Assembly (NCBI GenBank): GCA_902362375.1
Contig: CABIVS010000003.1
Span: 99,541-163,540 of the forward strand
DNA length: 64,000 bases
Reading direction: 5' to 3'
From: Bacteroidaceae bacterium
Lineage (GTDB): Bacteria > Bacteroidota > Bacteroidia > Bacteroidales > Bacteroidaceae
The first letter of the stretch is position 1, and each line of letters begins with the position of its first letter. Below are positions 38,223 to 47,154 of the stretch, piece after piece. The notes beneath the pieces were generated by a model. The model did no database searches. It worked only from the letters and a program-made list of their open reading frames with translations, and was not told the DNA's origin. Position numbers and translations under genes: made by a program.

Positions 38223-40808
38223 TTATAAGTCGGCAAATGGGATTTTGTAGCTTTCACCCATCGAGTCGTGATATTCTTTGCAGAAACGATCATATAGGTT
38301 TCGAGCTATACCTTTTTTCCCTTGTGCGGCCAGTACTGTACATTTAGCAGCCAGAGCCTCCTCATTGAGCGGGTCATGCAGGAACATGATGTCGGCAAGC
38401 CGGATAATCATATCCTGATGATTCCGGCTGATTTCAATATCCAGCAAATTTTTTAATAAGTCAATAGAATGACTGGAATAGGCATCTTTAAAATCGTCCA
38501 GCCAATCAACAATGGTATTGGGTAATAAAGGACCATATAGCAATAACTCTAAAATTCTATTGAGCAATTCTTCACTTTTCACTTGTTCGAATTGTTTGGT
38601 ACATGCAAGTAATGTGTGGTAATCGCAAAAAACATTTGTTCCCCATTTTATACGCAAGAAATTGTTTTCTATCATTACTTCCATATCTCCGATACTTTCC
38701 AACAATACCCGTAGCTTGCGCAGATTTACATTACGGTTATTGCGGGCGGCTGTTTCTTCTTTTTCCGGCCATAGTATTTCCGTTGTTTTGGAAGTTAGGA
38801 TGCCTTGGGCATTTTTTTCTGTATAAAGTATCAGCAGAATAAGCAAGTGTTTCAGACGGGGGGTAAAATTGGATGTGATGTCATTTCCATTTTTATCGCG
38901 TACATTGAAACAGCCCAACAAAGAAATAGATGCACGGCTACGGTCATAATAATTGATCGTTTTTGTGAAAACGGATTCCGTGTCTTGTATTCTTTCTTTT
39001 TTCGGTATGATTCTGGATTCAGGCATTCCTGGTTGTTTGAGGCTGTCTTCAGTTGTTGCAGTGGGAGTTTCTTCTATAATCCTCCCGGCTGCAGATGCTT
39101 TTTTCTTTTTACTGCTGTATTTGAAACGGTAGAATACTAAACCGACCAATGCAAGTAGCAGTAAGACTCCGGCGGTATAGAAATGCCATCGGCTGTTAGC
39201 GCTTTCTTCAACTGTTGACTGCCGGATATCCATTTCATTTACGAGAGGCATATTGATGGCGTAAATAGCCACATCATGTGTGTGGTTACTTAGTATTTTA
39301 TCTAATACTAAGAATAACTTTCCATGTGACGGAGAAGTATAAAGGCTGAAGTCACAATCCTGATAAGTTGATTCGTTATAAATGGGCTTGGAAACTTCCG
39401 TATAGACGGAATCTTTCATTGAAATCTTCCATAACACACCTCCTTTATTTGTCGAAACAGCATAAAAGGAACTATCCGATGGCTCGAAATACATGGAAGA
39501 GGCCATTATCGTACCATCTTCTTTGGGATTATTTTGTTGCCAGACTATACGTGACTGCTTATTTTTCAGATTGATGGAGCATAATCCCCAATAATAATGG
39601 CTACTCAACTCTTGTTTGCCATACTTGTTTCCTCTACCGCCGAAGATATATAATTCATCGCCCACTAGAGCCATAGCTGCCGAATAACGGGGGTAGAGGG
39701 GACGTTCGTATTCTATTTGTTCCACTTTGTTAGTACCGGATTTCATCCGGTAAAGATCGTTGCGGTATTGGTAGAAACCATAACCTCCGAAAAAGTAGAA
39801 ACAAGAGTCTGCCGGATTAAAAGTTTTGGCATGATTATAATTGGTGGCTTCTTCTGTGTTGCGTATCTCATTACTCCATTTTTCTGTGTCAAATGAGAAA
39901 CTGGAAATTATGCCTTTCTTGGGATAATAAGACACAAGCTTATTGCTTAAAGTATCATATAAGAGATGATTGGGGAATTCTACAGCCGGATAGCCTCCAC
40001 GCACTATCACTTCGTTCTGCAAAACTCCATTCTCGTCTAAGATTTCGATTGATTGGGATTTGACTAAATAAAATAAGGCCTCACGGGCATTGAAGGCCAC
40101 GTTCAGTTTTCCCGGAATTTTAGCCTGATGAACAAGTTTCCATTCGATATGATTGTCTATTAACCATAAGGGATGGACAGCACGTGCCACAGCTCTTTCT
40201 ATTTCATCATAACAGACATTATCATTATGCTTCCACAACTTCCATTCACGTATCTGTTTTCCATCTTGTATGATGGTTATATTTCTAAGATTTATTGGAG
40301 CTACATCTGCCAGATAGTTTTGCATTTGTCCGAATAAAGCGGTAACACTTTTCACTCCTTGTAAGGGAGCCATAGCTGATATTTTCTTGTTATCGTAATC
40401 TATTTCTATGACATTATCCTTCAAACGCAAGTGCAAAGAAACATCCAGCCATTTTTCTCGTTCTATGGGGCTGTTAATGTTGACGATGCCTTCATTGAGA
40501 ACCAACGCTGGAAAATGTCTTTCTTCACCTGCGACAAATGAAAAACGGATATATTGATTGGTGTTTGTATGCAGATGGAGAATAGAGCCGAAGTCATGCT
40601 CATTGACACGTACATACATTTGAAAAGAAATCGTGAAATCGTTTTTTATAGAGAAAGGTTGGTTATCATCCAAGTACAAGGTTGTTCTCTCAATTCCAGC
40701 TACTGCATGGGATTTGAGAGAAAGTCCATAATCATACAAAGAAGATGCGTCCACTTTACCTACCATGCAAAGCAGGACGAAGAGCAAAATTTGTAGTTGA
40801 TATTTCAT
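38223..40808 (-). CDS. Membrane-spanning one-component regulator: LamG/propeller sensor with SARP-type output
   Basis: An 861-residue predicted regulator. After a signal peptide (QILLFVLLCMVGKVDA) come a LamG-like jelly roll (~25-205) and a beta-propeller-like region with Kelch features (~215-530; FYFFGGYGFY, DELYIFGGRGNKYG). One membrane helix follows (~544-562, GVLLLLALVGLVFY), then a KYSSKKKK stop-transfer and a polar linker. The cytoplasmic part starts near residue 626. It has an OmpR-like winged helix (SISLLGCFNVRDKNG; LTSKTTEILWPEKE; NRNVNLRKLRVLLESIG), then a helical BTAD-like domain to the end, the arrangement of SARP activators. No kinase or receiver domain is present. The gene sits between susC and GH92, suggesting it senses a product of this PUL and binds the 11-bp arrays. 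Annotation as a Kelch or galactose oxidase protein would miss the output domain. Confidence 0.82.
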   Translation of the reverse strand: MKYQLQILLFVLLCMVGKVDASSLYDYGLSLKSHAVAGIERTTLYLDDNQPFSIKNDFTISFQMYVRVNEHDFGSILHLHTNTNQYIRFSFVAGEERHFPALVLNEGIVNINSPIEREKWLDVSLHLRLKDNVIEIDYDNKKISAMAPLQGVKSVTALFGQMQNYLADVAPINLRNITIIQDGKQIREWKLWKHNDNVCYDEIERAVARAVHPLWLIDNHIEWKLVHQAKIPGKLNVAFNAREALFYLVKSQSIEILDENGVLQNEVIVRGGYPAVEFPNHLLYDTLSNKLVSYYPKKGIISSFSFDTEKWSNEIRNTEEATNYNHAKTFNPADSCFYFFGGYGFYQYRNDLYRMKSGTNKVEQIEYERPLYPRYSAAMALVGDELYIFGGRGNKYGKQELSSHYYWGLCSINLKNKQSRIVWQQNNPKEDGTIMASSMYFEPSDSSFYAVSTNKGGVLWKISMKDSVYTEVSKPIYNESTYQDCDFSLYTSPSHGKLFLVLDKILSNHTHDVAIYAINMPLVNEMDIRQSTVEESANSRWHFYTAGVLLLLALVGLVFYRFKYSSKKKKASAAGRIIEETPTATTEDSLKQPGMPESRIIPKKERIQDTESVFTKTINYYDRSRASISLLGCFNVRDKNGNDITSNFTPRLKHLLILLILYTEKNAQGILTSKTTEILWPEKEETAARNNRNVNLRKLRVLLESIGDMEVMIENNFLRIKWGTNVFCDYHTLLACTKQFEQVKSEELLNRILELLLYGPLLPNTIVDWLDDFKDAYSSHSIDLLKNLLDIEISRNHQDMIIRLADIMFLHDPLNEEALAAKCTVLAAQGKKGIARNLYDRFCKEYHDSMGESYKIPFADL

Positions 40809-40928
40809 AGTACTTTATTTATAGTGCAAAAATACAAAAAACTGTATGATATCCCCAAGAATCAGAATTTATTTATAAGGCAATACTTTCAAACTACCGT
40901 TTGTTATTACGATCATACGTTTAATGAA

Positions 40929-40991
40929 ATATGAAGATGTCCCAAAATAGAATGTAGGAAATGAAAATTCTATTTTGCGACATCTTCATAT
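40929..40991 (-). terminator. Terminator of the GH2-GH92 operon
   Basis: A long inverted repeat: ATATGAAGATGTC...AATAGAAT (40929-40953) pairs with ATTCTATT...GACATCTTCATAT (40967-40991), 25-nt arms with two or three mismatches. It directly follows the GH92 stop on the minus strand. The AT-rich sequence beyond suits termination before the regulator gene. Confidence 0.7.
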
Positions 40992-41005
40992 AAATCGGGC
41001 AGTAC

Positions 41006-43267
41006 TTATTTGGCTTCTGCTGAAGGAGGAACGGCATTGTCTTCGCTGCCCCATGCTTTATTAGGTTTATTGCCCATTGTCAGTACTAATTTACCTCCGT
41101 TTTTCAAATCGTCATGGCTGAACCAGGGTTTTTCCCATTTTTGACCGTTCAGTGTAGCCGATTGGATGTACTTATTTTCGTCGGAAGCATTCTGGGCTTC
41201 GATTTCAAATACGGAACCGTTGCTGAGTATTATTTTTGTATTTGTGAAAAGTGGACTTCCGATATTGTAGATTGGTAAGCCCGGAGTGACAGGATAAAAA
41301 CCCAATGAAGAGAAAACAACAAATGAAGTCATACCTCCGCCATCTTCGTCCCCAGGTATTCCCATGAGGTCATTACGGAACCATGTTTTCAGCATCTGAC
41401 GGATACGCTTCTGCGTTTTCCAGGGTTGACCTGCATAATTGTAGAGATAAGGTATGTGTAATGATGGCTCATTTGCCATAGAAAACTGCCCGACATTACC
41501 CGTGTGGTCAGGTAGTTTTGAATAGAATTCATATTTACTGCGTCCCAGCGGTTCACTGAAAGTACGGTCGAGATTGGAGATGAACTGCTCTTTTCCTCCC
41601 ATTAGGTTGATGAGGTCGGCCACATTGTGAGGTACATCCCAACGGTAAACCCAACCATTGTTCTCTCCATAATATTCGCGGGCGCCCATACCACCGGAAT
41701 AACGGTAATCGAACGGTGTAATCCACTTGCCTTCCTTATCTTTCGGGTGGAAGAAACCGGTCTCTTTATTGAAGATATTCCGATAGTTGTAAGAGCATTG
41801 CAGATAGTGGGCGGCTTCGTCTTTCTTACCCAATAATTCTGCGATACGAGAAAGACACCATTGGTCGTAGCTGGTTCCTAATGTGACAGCGACAGGTTGA
41901 CGCTTTTCGAAAGGGTGTACATTCGGATCTGTTTCCTTTTCATCCGGGCGAAGGGCGGGGATATATCCGTTTTCGCGGTAGAAGTTGTCCAACCATCCGG
42001 CAGCGGCTCCCGACCAGGGCGCAAGAGTTTTTTCTTCCATTCCTTTCCGGCACGCTTCATAGGCTTTCACCGCATTTATGTTCAGTCCTTTAGCCAGAGC
42101 GTCGGCTATGGTGGCAACGGCATGATTGGAGTTCATGCGGCGTGAGTCACCTGTAACTTCAGGGAAGGTAGGCATCCACATTGTTCCCATCTGTTCCGCC
42201 ATTAACAGGAAAGAAGCAATGATGTCTTCTTCTTTTTTGGTGTCGATCAATATACGAAGTGGATGTGCCGCACGGTATGTGTCCCAAATCCAGTCATCGT
42301 TATAGAAAGGCGTACCGTTGTCATCATGTACCTTGCCGTCAAAAGCACTAAAGTAACGGCCACCGGCTTCACTCATGCAGATAGGGCGCTCGAAAGTACG
42401 GTAGAATGAAGAGTATAATACAGTCTTGTCATCTTCTGTTCCTCCTTCCACTTTGATACGTCCTAGAGTTTCGTTCCAGATTTGGCGTCCTGCTTTTGCC
42501 AGGTTTTTTATATTGTAGTCTTTCAGTTCATTACGCATATTCTTTTCTGCTTGTTCTTCACTGATGAAAGATATGCCGTAACGAAGACTGACTGTTGTTG
42601 TACCATCGGCAAAACGCCATGCTGCACAAGCATTGATGCCTTCCGCATTGTCTTTGCTGGCTTCGATGACTCCGTCTTTTAAGATGCCAGTGCTTACCGG
42701 TTTTTCCTGTGGTTCGATATATACGTACACATTGGTGTTGGCACTTAATTGCTGATGGCCGCTGATAAAGTTTTCGCCTACATGAATCGAACCATTACGG
42801 GAGTTTATAATGATATAGGCAGGTTTGTCTGCCTCAAATGTGATCCGGTAGAGAGCCGACTGATGGGAAAGGGCATATTCTGCTTTCATGCTGTTGTCGT
42901 TCAGGTCTACTTGATACGAGTAAGGCGTGATATGTTCGTTATCGTAGTTGTAGGTTATGATCGGACGAAGCTCTTTTCCCTGATAAGGACTAAGGTTGAA
43001 CGCGGAACGTTCCCGGTGATTGGTGACAATCAACGGCAGCCCGTTTAACAATTCGGTGGTATAATCCGCACGTTCGGGATAGACACGAAGCATACTGTTT
43101 GGTAATTGAATGGTCGGAAACGTGGGAACTAGCAGATGGCTGATATTCCCTATGTATGGATTGACATAGTCGACCGGTGTCCGGTTAGTGGTTTGTGATT
43201 GCTCTCTATTACATCCGCTTAACATTGCAGCAACTGTGATCGTAGCAAAGAAATGTAAGATTCTCAT
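41006..43267 (-). CDS. GH92 family glycoside hydrolase (putative alpha-mannosidase), lipoprotein
   Basis: A GH92 enzyme of 753 residues. The signal peptide ends MLSGC and is followed by NREQSQ, which lacks an acidic export signal, so it probably faces the periplasm. The N-terminal beta sandwich begins VDYVNPYIGN, and the (alpha/alpha)6 barrel contains the catalytic elements. Glu535 in YGENNGWVYRW is the predicted acid, and Asp640 and Asp642 in PGDEDGGGM supply the predicted base. Residue numbers and spacing agree well with characterised Bacteroides GH92 alpha-mannosidases, which are calcium-dependent and inverting. The usual EGNAWQYTW motif is altered to ENNGWVYRW, so the sugar or linkage may differ from ordinary mannosidases. 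It lies 45 nt downstream of a GH2 gene. Confidence 0.88.
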   Translation of the reverse strand: MRILHFFATITVAAMLSGCNREQSQTTNRTPVDYVNPYIGNISHLLVPTFPTIQLPNSMLRVYPERADYTTELLNGLPLIVTNHRERSAFNLSPYQGKELRPIITYNYDNEHITPYSYQVDLNDNSMKAEYALSHQSALYRITFEADKPAYIIINSRNGSIHVGENFISGHQQLSANTNVYVYIEPQEKPVSTGILKDGVIEASKDNAEGINACAAWRFADGTTTVSLRYGISFISEEQAEKNMRNELKDYNIKNLAKAGRQIWNETLGRIKVEGGTEDDKTVLYSSFYRTFERPICMSEAGGRYFSAFDGKVHDDNGTPFYNDDWIWDTYRAAHPLRILIDTKKEEDIIASFLLMAEQMGTMWMPTFPEVTGDSRRMNSNHAVATIADALAKGLNINAVKAYEACRKGMEEKTLAPWSGAAAGWLDNFYRENGYIPALRPDEKETDPNVHPFEKRQPVAVTLGTSYDQWCLSRIAELLGKKDEAAHYLQCSYNYRNIFNKETGFFHPKDKEGKWITPFDYRYSGGMGAREYYGENNGWVYRWDVPHNVADLINLMGGKEQFISNLDRTFSEPLGRSKYEFYSKLPDHTGNVGQFSMANEPSLHIPYLYNYAGQPWKTQKRIRQMLKTWFRNDLMGIPGDEDGGGMTSFVVFSSLGFYPVTPGLPIYNIGSPLFTNTKIILSNGSVFEIEAQNASDENKYIQSATLNGQKWEKPWFSHDDLKNGGKLVLTMGNKPNKAWGSEDNAVPPSAEAK

Positions 43268-43312
43268 GGTACTTTTATTTTTAATCGTTTTTAATCCTCT
43301 TTTATCTTCATT

Positions 43313-46300
43313 TTATCTGGCTTCCGGGTTTGTGAAGGCAGCTTTCAAAGTCGGAAGAAAATCCTTCTTGTTATCGCATTTAAAGAAACCGCTGAAATCA
43401 TTCCGGTCTCCGTCTCCTATTTTAATAACCAGTTTATTCCATCCTTGCAATAGAGGGATTTCTTTATAGATTACCTCGTTACGTCCGTCGTGAGATATGC
43501 TTGTATAGGGGGTGTCATTAATGAATAATTCACGAGTTTTTGCTTTTAACATCAGAGAGAGTTTTGGCATATTAGGCTCTATCAGCAGGTCATCCAGAGG
43601 GCGCGGGCTGAATACGTAGAATTCCAGTGTCCATCCGTTATCTTTCTTTACGAATTTTTCTTTGGTTGCTACGGGGAAGTTTATCTGTTCATCACGCAGG
43701 AAGAATACTTCATTAATATTGGTTTCTGGCTTCTGATAGCTTATTCCTGCATTTTTTAAGATCATACTTAATGTGTTGTATCCTTTTTCTGAATTGGCGA
43801 ATTCGGTCAATGTACTTAAATAAAAGGAGGAAGCACCTTGCTGGTATTTAACAAATACCGGAGTAGCGGACGTACATTCGTATTCACTGCGGATTGTTCC
43901 GGCAGTTTTGATTTCCTCCGGACGCTTGTTCCATTTGCGCCAGTCAGTCTTACAAGCGTTCAACAAGATATCCCCTTCTTCTACGAATGTGCCTTTTAAT
44001 GAATAATTGGAAGCATCCGCTTTTTGAAGTTCGCAGAAATAGAAATCAGAATTGTTAAGTCCTTGCATCCATGCTTTCTGCACAGGTAGGAAAGAGGAAC
44101 GTTTCAGTGGTTCCAGTGCGACAGGAAGTGGTAGAATATCATTGTATCTGCCTACTGTTTCCGGTGTAATTCCCCAAATCCATAAATCTGCACCTTTGGC
44201 GAGTTGTTTCTGTATTTCCTTTTGGGTAGTGTCATCTAACACTTGGCTGCCATCTATGATGTAAAGCAGTGAGGAGGGAGTGGTGATTTTAGAAGCGAAT
44301 GCTACTCCTTGTGCATTTAACAGGTGTTTTACTTTGCTTTCTGGATTGCCGATAAATACTACCTCCTTATAATTTTTGTCCGGATTGGTAGTTTTGTGAG
44401 CTTTATATTGCTCTTTGTCGATGATGGCATAAGGAGACCATGCTGGTGCGCCCGGAGCATTGGCAGCACGTAAGGCACTATACATCGGCCATTCTTGATA
44501 GAGTGGCAAGGTGGGATCATAGCCAGGATTGAATGTAGTGCAATAAGGTCCCACACGTTCTGGTTGTACACCCGGAATCCCCTCTTTGTACTCACCGAAA
44601 AATACACCATCTTCTCTAACATCAGGTGCTTTGGTAATGTCTTTTTTACCGAGTGGGAGTGGTTTCAGCGCATACCATGCCATATTGAAAACCGTACTGT
44701 ATGAAGCCCCCATCCGGCGTTGGTTGGCTATTAGGTTGTAACATTCGTTAGCTAACCCTTCCATACGTCCTTCTTGTGATTCGTAGGCACGTTCTCCGTT
44801 ATATTTGGATACTTGCTCAGGTGTGCCGTAATATGCCATACTGTGTTCACCGATTCCCCAAGGCTTTCCGATATTAATCCAGTTTTTCATGGAGTTGATG
44901 TCTCCGTAATGTCCTACGGTCACGGGTAATATACCATTACCGTCGTCTTCGCCGTCAGATGAAATCCAAGGACGGGTAGGGTCGTACAGACGTACAATGT
45001 CACGCCATTCTTTCCATGCTTTTTGTTGGGCGGGGATTAATTCGGGACGGTTATATACATGCAGGATAACAGGTTTATTTTCATTGCTGATACTCCAACC
45101 GAAAACGGATGCATGATTGCGGTCACGCAGGACGAAACGCTTTAAATGTTCTTTCGATGCTTCCCAGAAGTGATCTGAATCTAGTTTCGGACCGCCGTCG
45201 CTAGCCCAGTTAGCGGTCTCATTCAGTACGCAGATTCCCATTTCATCCGCCATATCCATATAAAAACGAGGATAAACCTGTGCGTGCGGACGAACTGCGT
45301 TGCCGTTCATGCCTTTAATAGCGGTAAACCATGCCCATGCGTAGCGGCGTGTCATTTGCGGGATACCCATGAAGTGCCAGGAGTCTCCGTGTAGAGCATA
45401 AGGTTTGCCATTGAGGTATTGTGTGGTTCCCTGTAATGTCCATTCACGCCAACCAAAACGTTCGTATTTCGTGTCGATAGTTTGTTTCTTGTCCTTGATA
45501 GAAAGTAACAAGGCATACAGATTCGGTTGTTCGGGAGTCCAATATTGTAGTATATTCTCATTGACAGGTACTTGCAGTGTTATTATCTGTGATGCATTAG
45601 CTGCAATTGAAACTTTGCGTGGTGCGACCTGTAATGCTTCCGTACCCAGTGTCCATGCGGGAACGGGAGCGGAGTTTATGTCCGTTCCGGCGTAATTTAT
45701 CCATTCTCTGACATTGCCTTGCAGTTGTATGTCAGCTTTCCGGTTGGTTTTGTTTTGTATGGTTACTTCGATTTCTAATGTATTCTTGGCAACCAATGGT
45801 TTCACATATACATCTTCTATATGTATTTGGGGTAAAGCTAACAGATATACATCTTGCCAGATACCGTTGATGTGATATCCCCACATAGAGCCTCCTGGGA
45901 TAATACGGCGGCCGATAGTTGAATTATCTTCAAATAAGGATTGGCTGCGCACGCCTACAAGCACCTCTATTGTTTCACCGGGAGTGACTTTATCCGTGAT
46001 GTCGAAGCTAAATGGCAGAAATAAATCGAAATTTTCACCTATTTTTTCCTTATTGACATAGACTTCTGAATATCCTGCGACGGCTTCAAAGTAAAGTTTG
46101 ATTTGCCGGCCTGTCCAGTTGGAAGGAATTGTTATATTTTTTTTCATCCATGCCATTTTCACTTGTTCCCATTCTTTCGGATAAGACGGATAGTTACGGT
46201 GGTCGGGACCTTCGAGATCACGATAACCAAAAGCGTTGATATTCCATGGAGAAGGTATTTTGATGCGTGTCTTACTCCAGTTACTACCATCTTTCGGGAG

Positions 46301-46555
46301 TGGTAATTCGGGAGCTGCTCCTTTACCTTGTTTATAGTCTTTCGGTAAAGCAATGGGTTGGAAATCCCAATAGCCATTTAAACAAATTTCTTGGCGATGC
46401 TCTTTCTCGGTTTTATTCACCAGACCTTCACTGGGAGCGAAAGGATAGGGATAGAGTAATTTTTGACTGTTAGTCGCCGTTTGTGCATTTGTCTGTACGG
46501 GCTGTAAGGTAAAACTTGCCAGCAAACTGCACAATAGGATTAGATTTTTTTTCAT
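43313..46555 (-). CDS. GH2 family glycoside hydrolase
   Basis: A secreted GH2 enzyme of 1080 residues with a signal peptide ending near PVQTNAQ. The sugar-binding jelly roll (~50-215) has LNGYWDFQP and IKIPSPWNINAFG. The barrel carries Glu492 in WSISNENKP (acid/base) and Glu570 in WGIGEHSMAYYG (likely nucleophile). A long C-terminal region has a GATase-like fold segment (~700-850) and a final beta domain (~960-1060; LQGWNKLVIKIGDGD). This is the intact relative of the relic at 15657-16813, and the shared stretches show that the PUL once had two such enzymes. Promoter D lies 84 nt upstream. Beta-galactosidase or beta-glucuronidase activity is possible. Confidence 0.88.
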   Translation of the reverse strand: MKKNLILLCSLLASFTLQPVQTNAQTATNSQKLLYPYPFAPSEGLVNKTEKEHRQEICLNGYWDFQPIALPKDYKQGKGAAPELPLPKDGSNWSKTRIKIPSPWNINAFGYRDLEGPDHRNYPSYPKEWEQVKMAWMKKNITIPSNWTGRQIKLYFEAVAGYSEVYVNKEKIGENFDLFLPFSFDITDKVTPGETIEVLVGVRSQSLFEDNSTIGRRIIPGGSMWGYHINGIWQDVYLLALPQIHIEDVYVKPLVAKNTLEIEVTIQNKTNRKADIQLQGNVREWINYAGTDINSAPVPAWTLGTEALQVAPRKVSIAANASQIITLQVPVNENILQYWTPEQPNLYALLLSIKDKKQTIDTKYERFGWREWTLQGTTQYLNGKPYALHGDSWHFMGIPQMTRRYAWAWFTAIKGMNGNAVRPHAQVYPRFYMDMADEMGICVLNETANWASDGGPKLDSDHFWEASKEHLKRFVLRDRNHASVFGWSISNENKPVILHVYNRPELIPAQQKAWKEWRDIVRLYDPTRPWISSDGEDDGNGILPVTVGHYGDINSMKNWINIGKPWGIGEHSMAYYGTPEQVSKYNGERAYESQEGRMEGLANECYNLIANQRRMGASYSTVFNMAWYALKPLPLGKKDITKAPDVREDGVFFGEYKEGIPGVQPERVGPYCTTFNPGYDPTLPLYQEWPMYSALRAANAPGAPAWSPYAIIDKEQYKAHKTTNPDKNYKEVVFIGNPESKVKHLLNAQGVAFASKITTPSSLLYIIDGSQVLDDTTQKEIQKQLAKGADLWIWGITPETVGRYNDILPLPVALEPLKRSSFLPVQKAWMQGLNNSDFYFCELQKADASNYSLKGTFVEEGDILLNACKTDWRKWNKRPEEIKTAGTIRSEYECTSATPVFVKYQQGASSFYLSTLTEFANSEKGYNTLSMILKNAGISYQKPETNINEVFFLRDEQINFPVATKEKFVKKDNGWTLEFYVFSPRPLDDLLIEPNMPKLSLMLKAKTRELFINDTPYTSISHDGRNEVIYKEIPLLQGWNKLVIKIGDGDRNDFSGFFKCDNKKDFLPTLKAAFTNPEAR

Positions 46556-46596
46556 ATTTGTACATTAATAGTTTTTCTGATATTATTAGTTAACGG

Positions 46597-46667
46597 CAAA
46601 GTAAAAGGAAAAGTATTAAAAAGGAGGAATGAAATGGCTTAATCTGGGATTAAAAAGTGATTAATTG
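46597..46667 (-). promoter_or_regulatory. PUL promoter D: 11-bp heptamer array plus -7 box
   Basis: TTAA cores start at 46661, 46650 and 46639, exactly 11 bp apart. The minus-strand heptamers are TTAATCA, TTAATCC and TTAAGCC. TTACTTTG (46604-46597) is the same 8-mer as in promoter A and starts 35 nt after the last TTAA. It drives the GH2-GH92 pair with a predicted leader of about 35 nt. Confidence 0.75.
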
Positions 46668-46801
46668 CATAAAAATATTTGTTTTTCCTTTAAGTAAAGG
46701 AGAAAAAAGACTTTTAATCATCTTTTGTAGGCTTGGATAATATTATGAATAAGGATGATTTTGTTTTACGCTTGACAGCTTATTTTTCAGGTGATTGATA
46801 A

Positions 46802-47020
46802 GAATCCCTATAGTCAAAGTTTGTACGACAGTGGAAGAAGATGGAAAGTTCGCCCTTTCTTTTGATGGAGGGATACAGTTGGACCATTGTCACAACTACA
46901 GGGAACTGGACTGTTTATGATGATTTTATAGTATCAAACATACAATTATCAGTCGGTATTCATATGATGAAAATTCATATACTCGGTCCTATGAATATTG
47001 ATTGTTTTGAATTCTGGTAG
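46802..47020 (+). pseudogene. CBM6-like C-terminal gene remnant
   Basis: Between divergent GH2 and GH32 genes, a decayed coding trace reads VEEDGKFALSFDGG in one frame. One base further it continues as GYSWTIVTTTGNWTVYDDF and ends ILGPMNIDCFEFW with a stop at 47018-47020. Deleting one G near 46868-46872 joins the two parts. The TGNW...YDDF pattern and the closing MNID-FEF are typical of the end of CBM6 carbohydrate-binding modules. No start or upstream catalytic domain remains. It is probably the tail of a deleted PUL hydrolase. The remaining parts of 46556-47154 hold promoter D, levan promoter L1 and nothing else I can identify. Confidence 0.55.
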
Positions 47021-47055
47021 AAAAATAGTAAGGTGATGTATCAAAATTGATACCC

Positions 47056-47102
47056 TTTGAAACAAAGTTTATAGACGAAGGTGAATATACCCCCTATCTT
47101 TG
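47056..47102 (+). promoter_or_regulatory. Levan promoter L1 (TTTGAAACA box and -7 box)
   Basis: TTTGAAACA at 47056-47064 is followed by AG at the same distance as in L2 and L3. TATCTTTG (47095-47102) is a perfect TAnnTTTG -7 box. The distance from the start of TTTGAAACA to the TTTG of the -7 box is 43 nt, identical at all three levan promoters. Confidence 0.7.
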
Positions 47103-47154
47103 CCTTCATCTATTTTGATTAAAAGCTTGTGTAAATCAGGAATACTTTGTTGCC

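Noticed and set aside
38223..40808. Calling the regulator a Kelch-repeat or galactose oxidase protein
   Set aside because: Only the middle region has Kelch-like GG patterns. No copper-site residues are evident, and the C-terminal third is a winged helix plus BTAD-like domain after a membrane helix.
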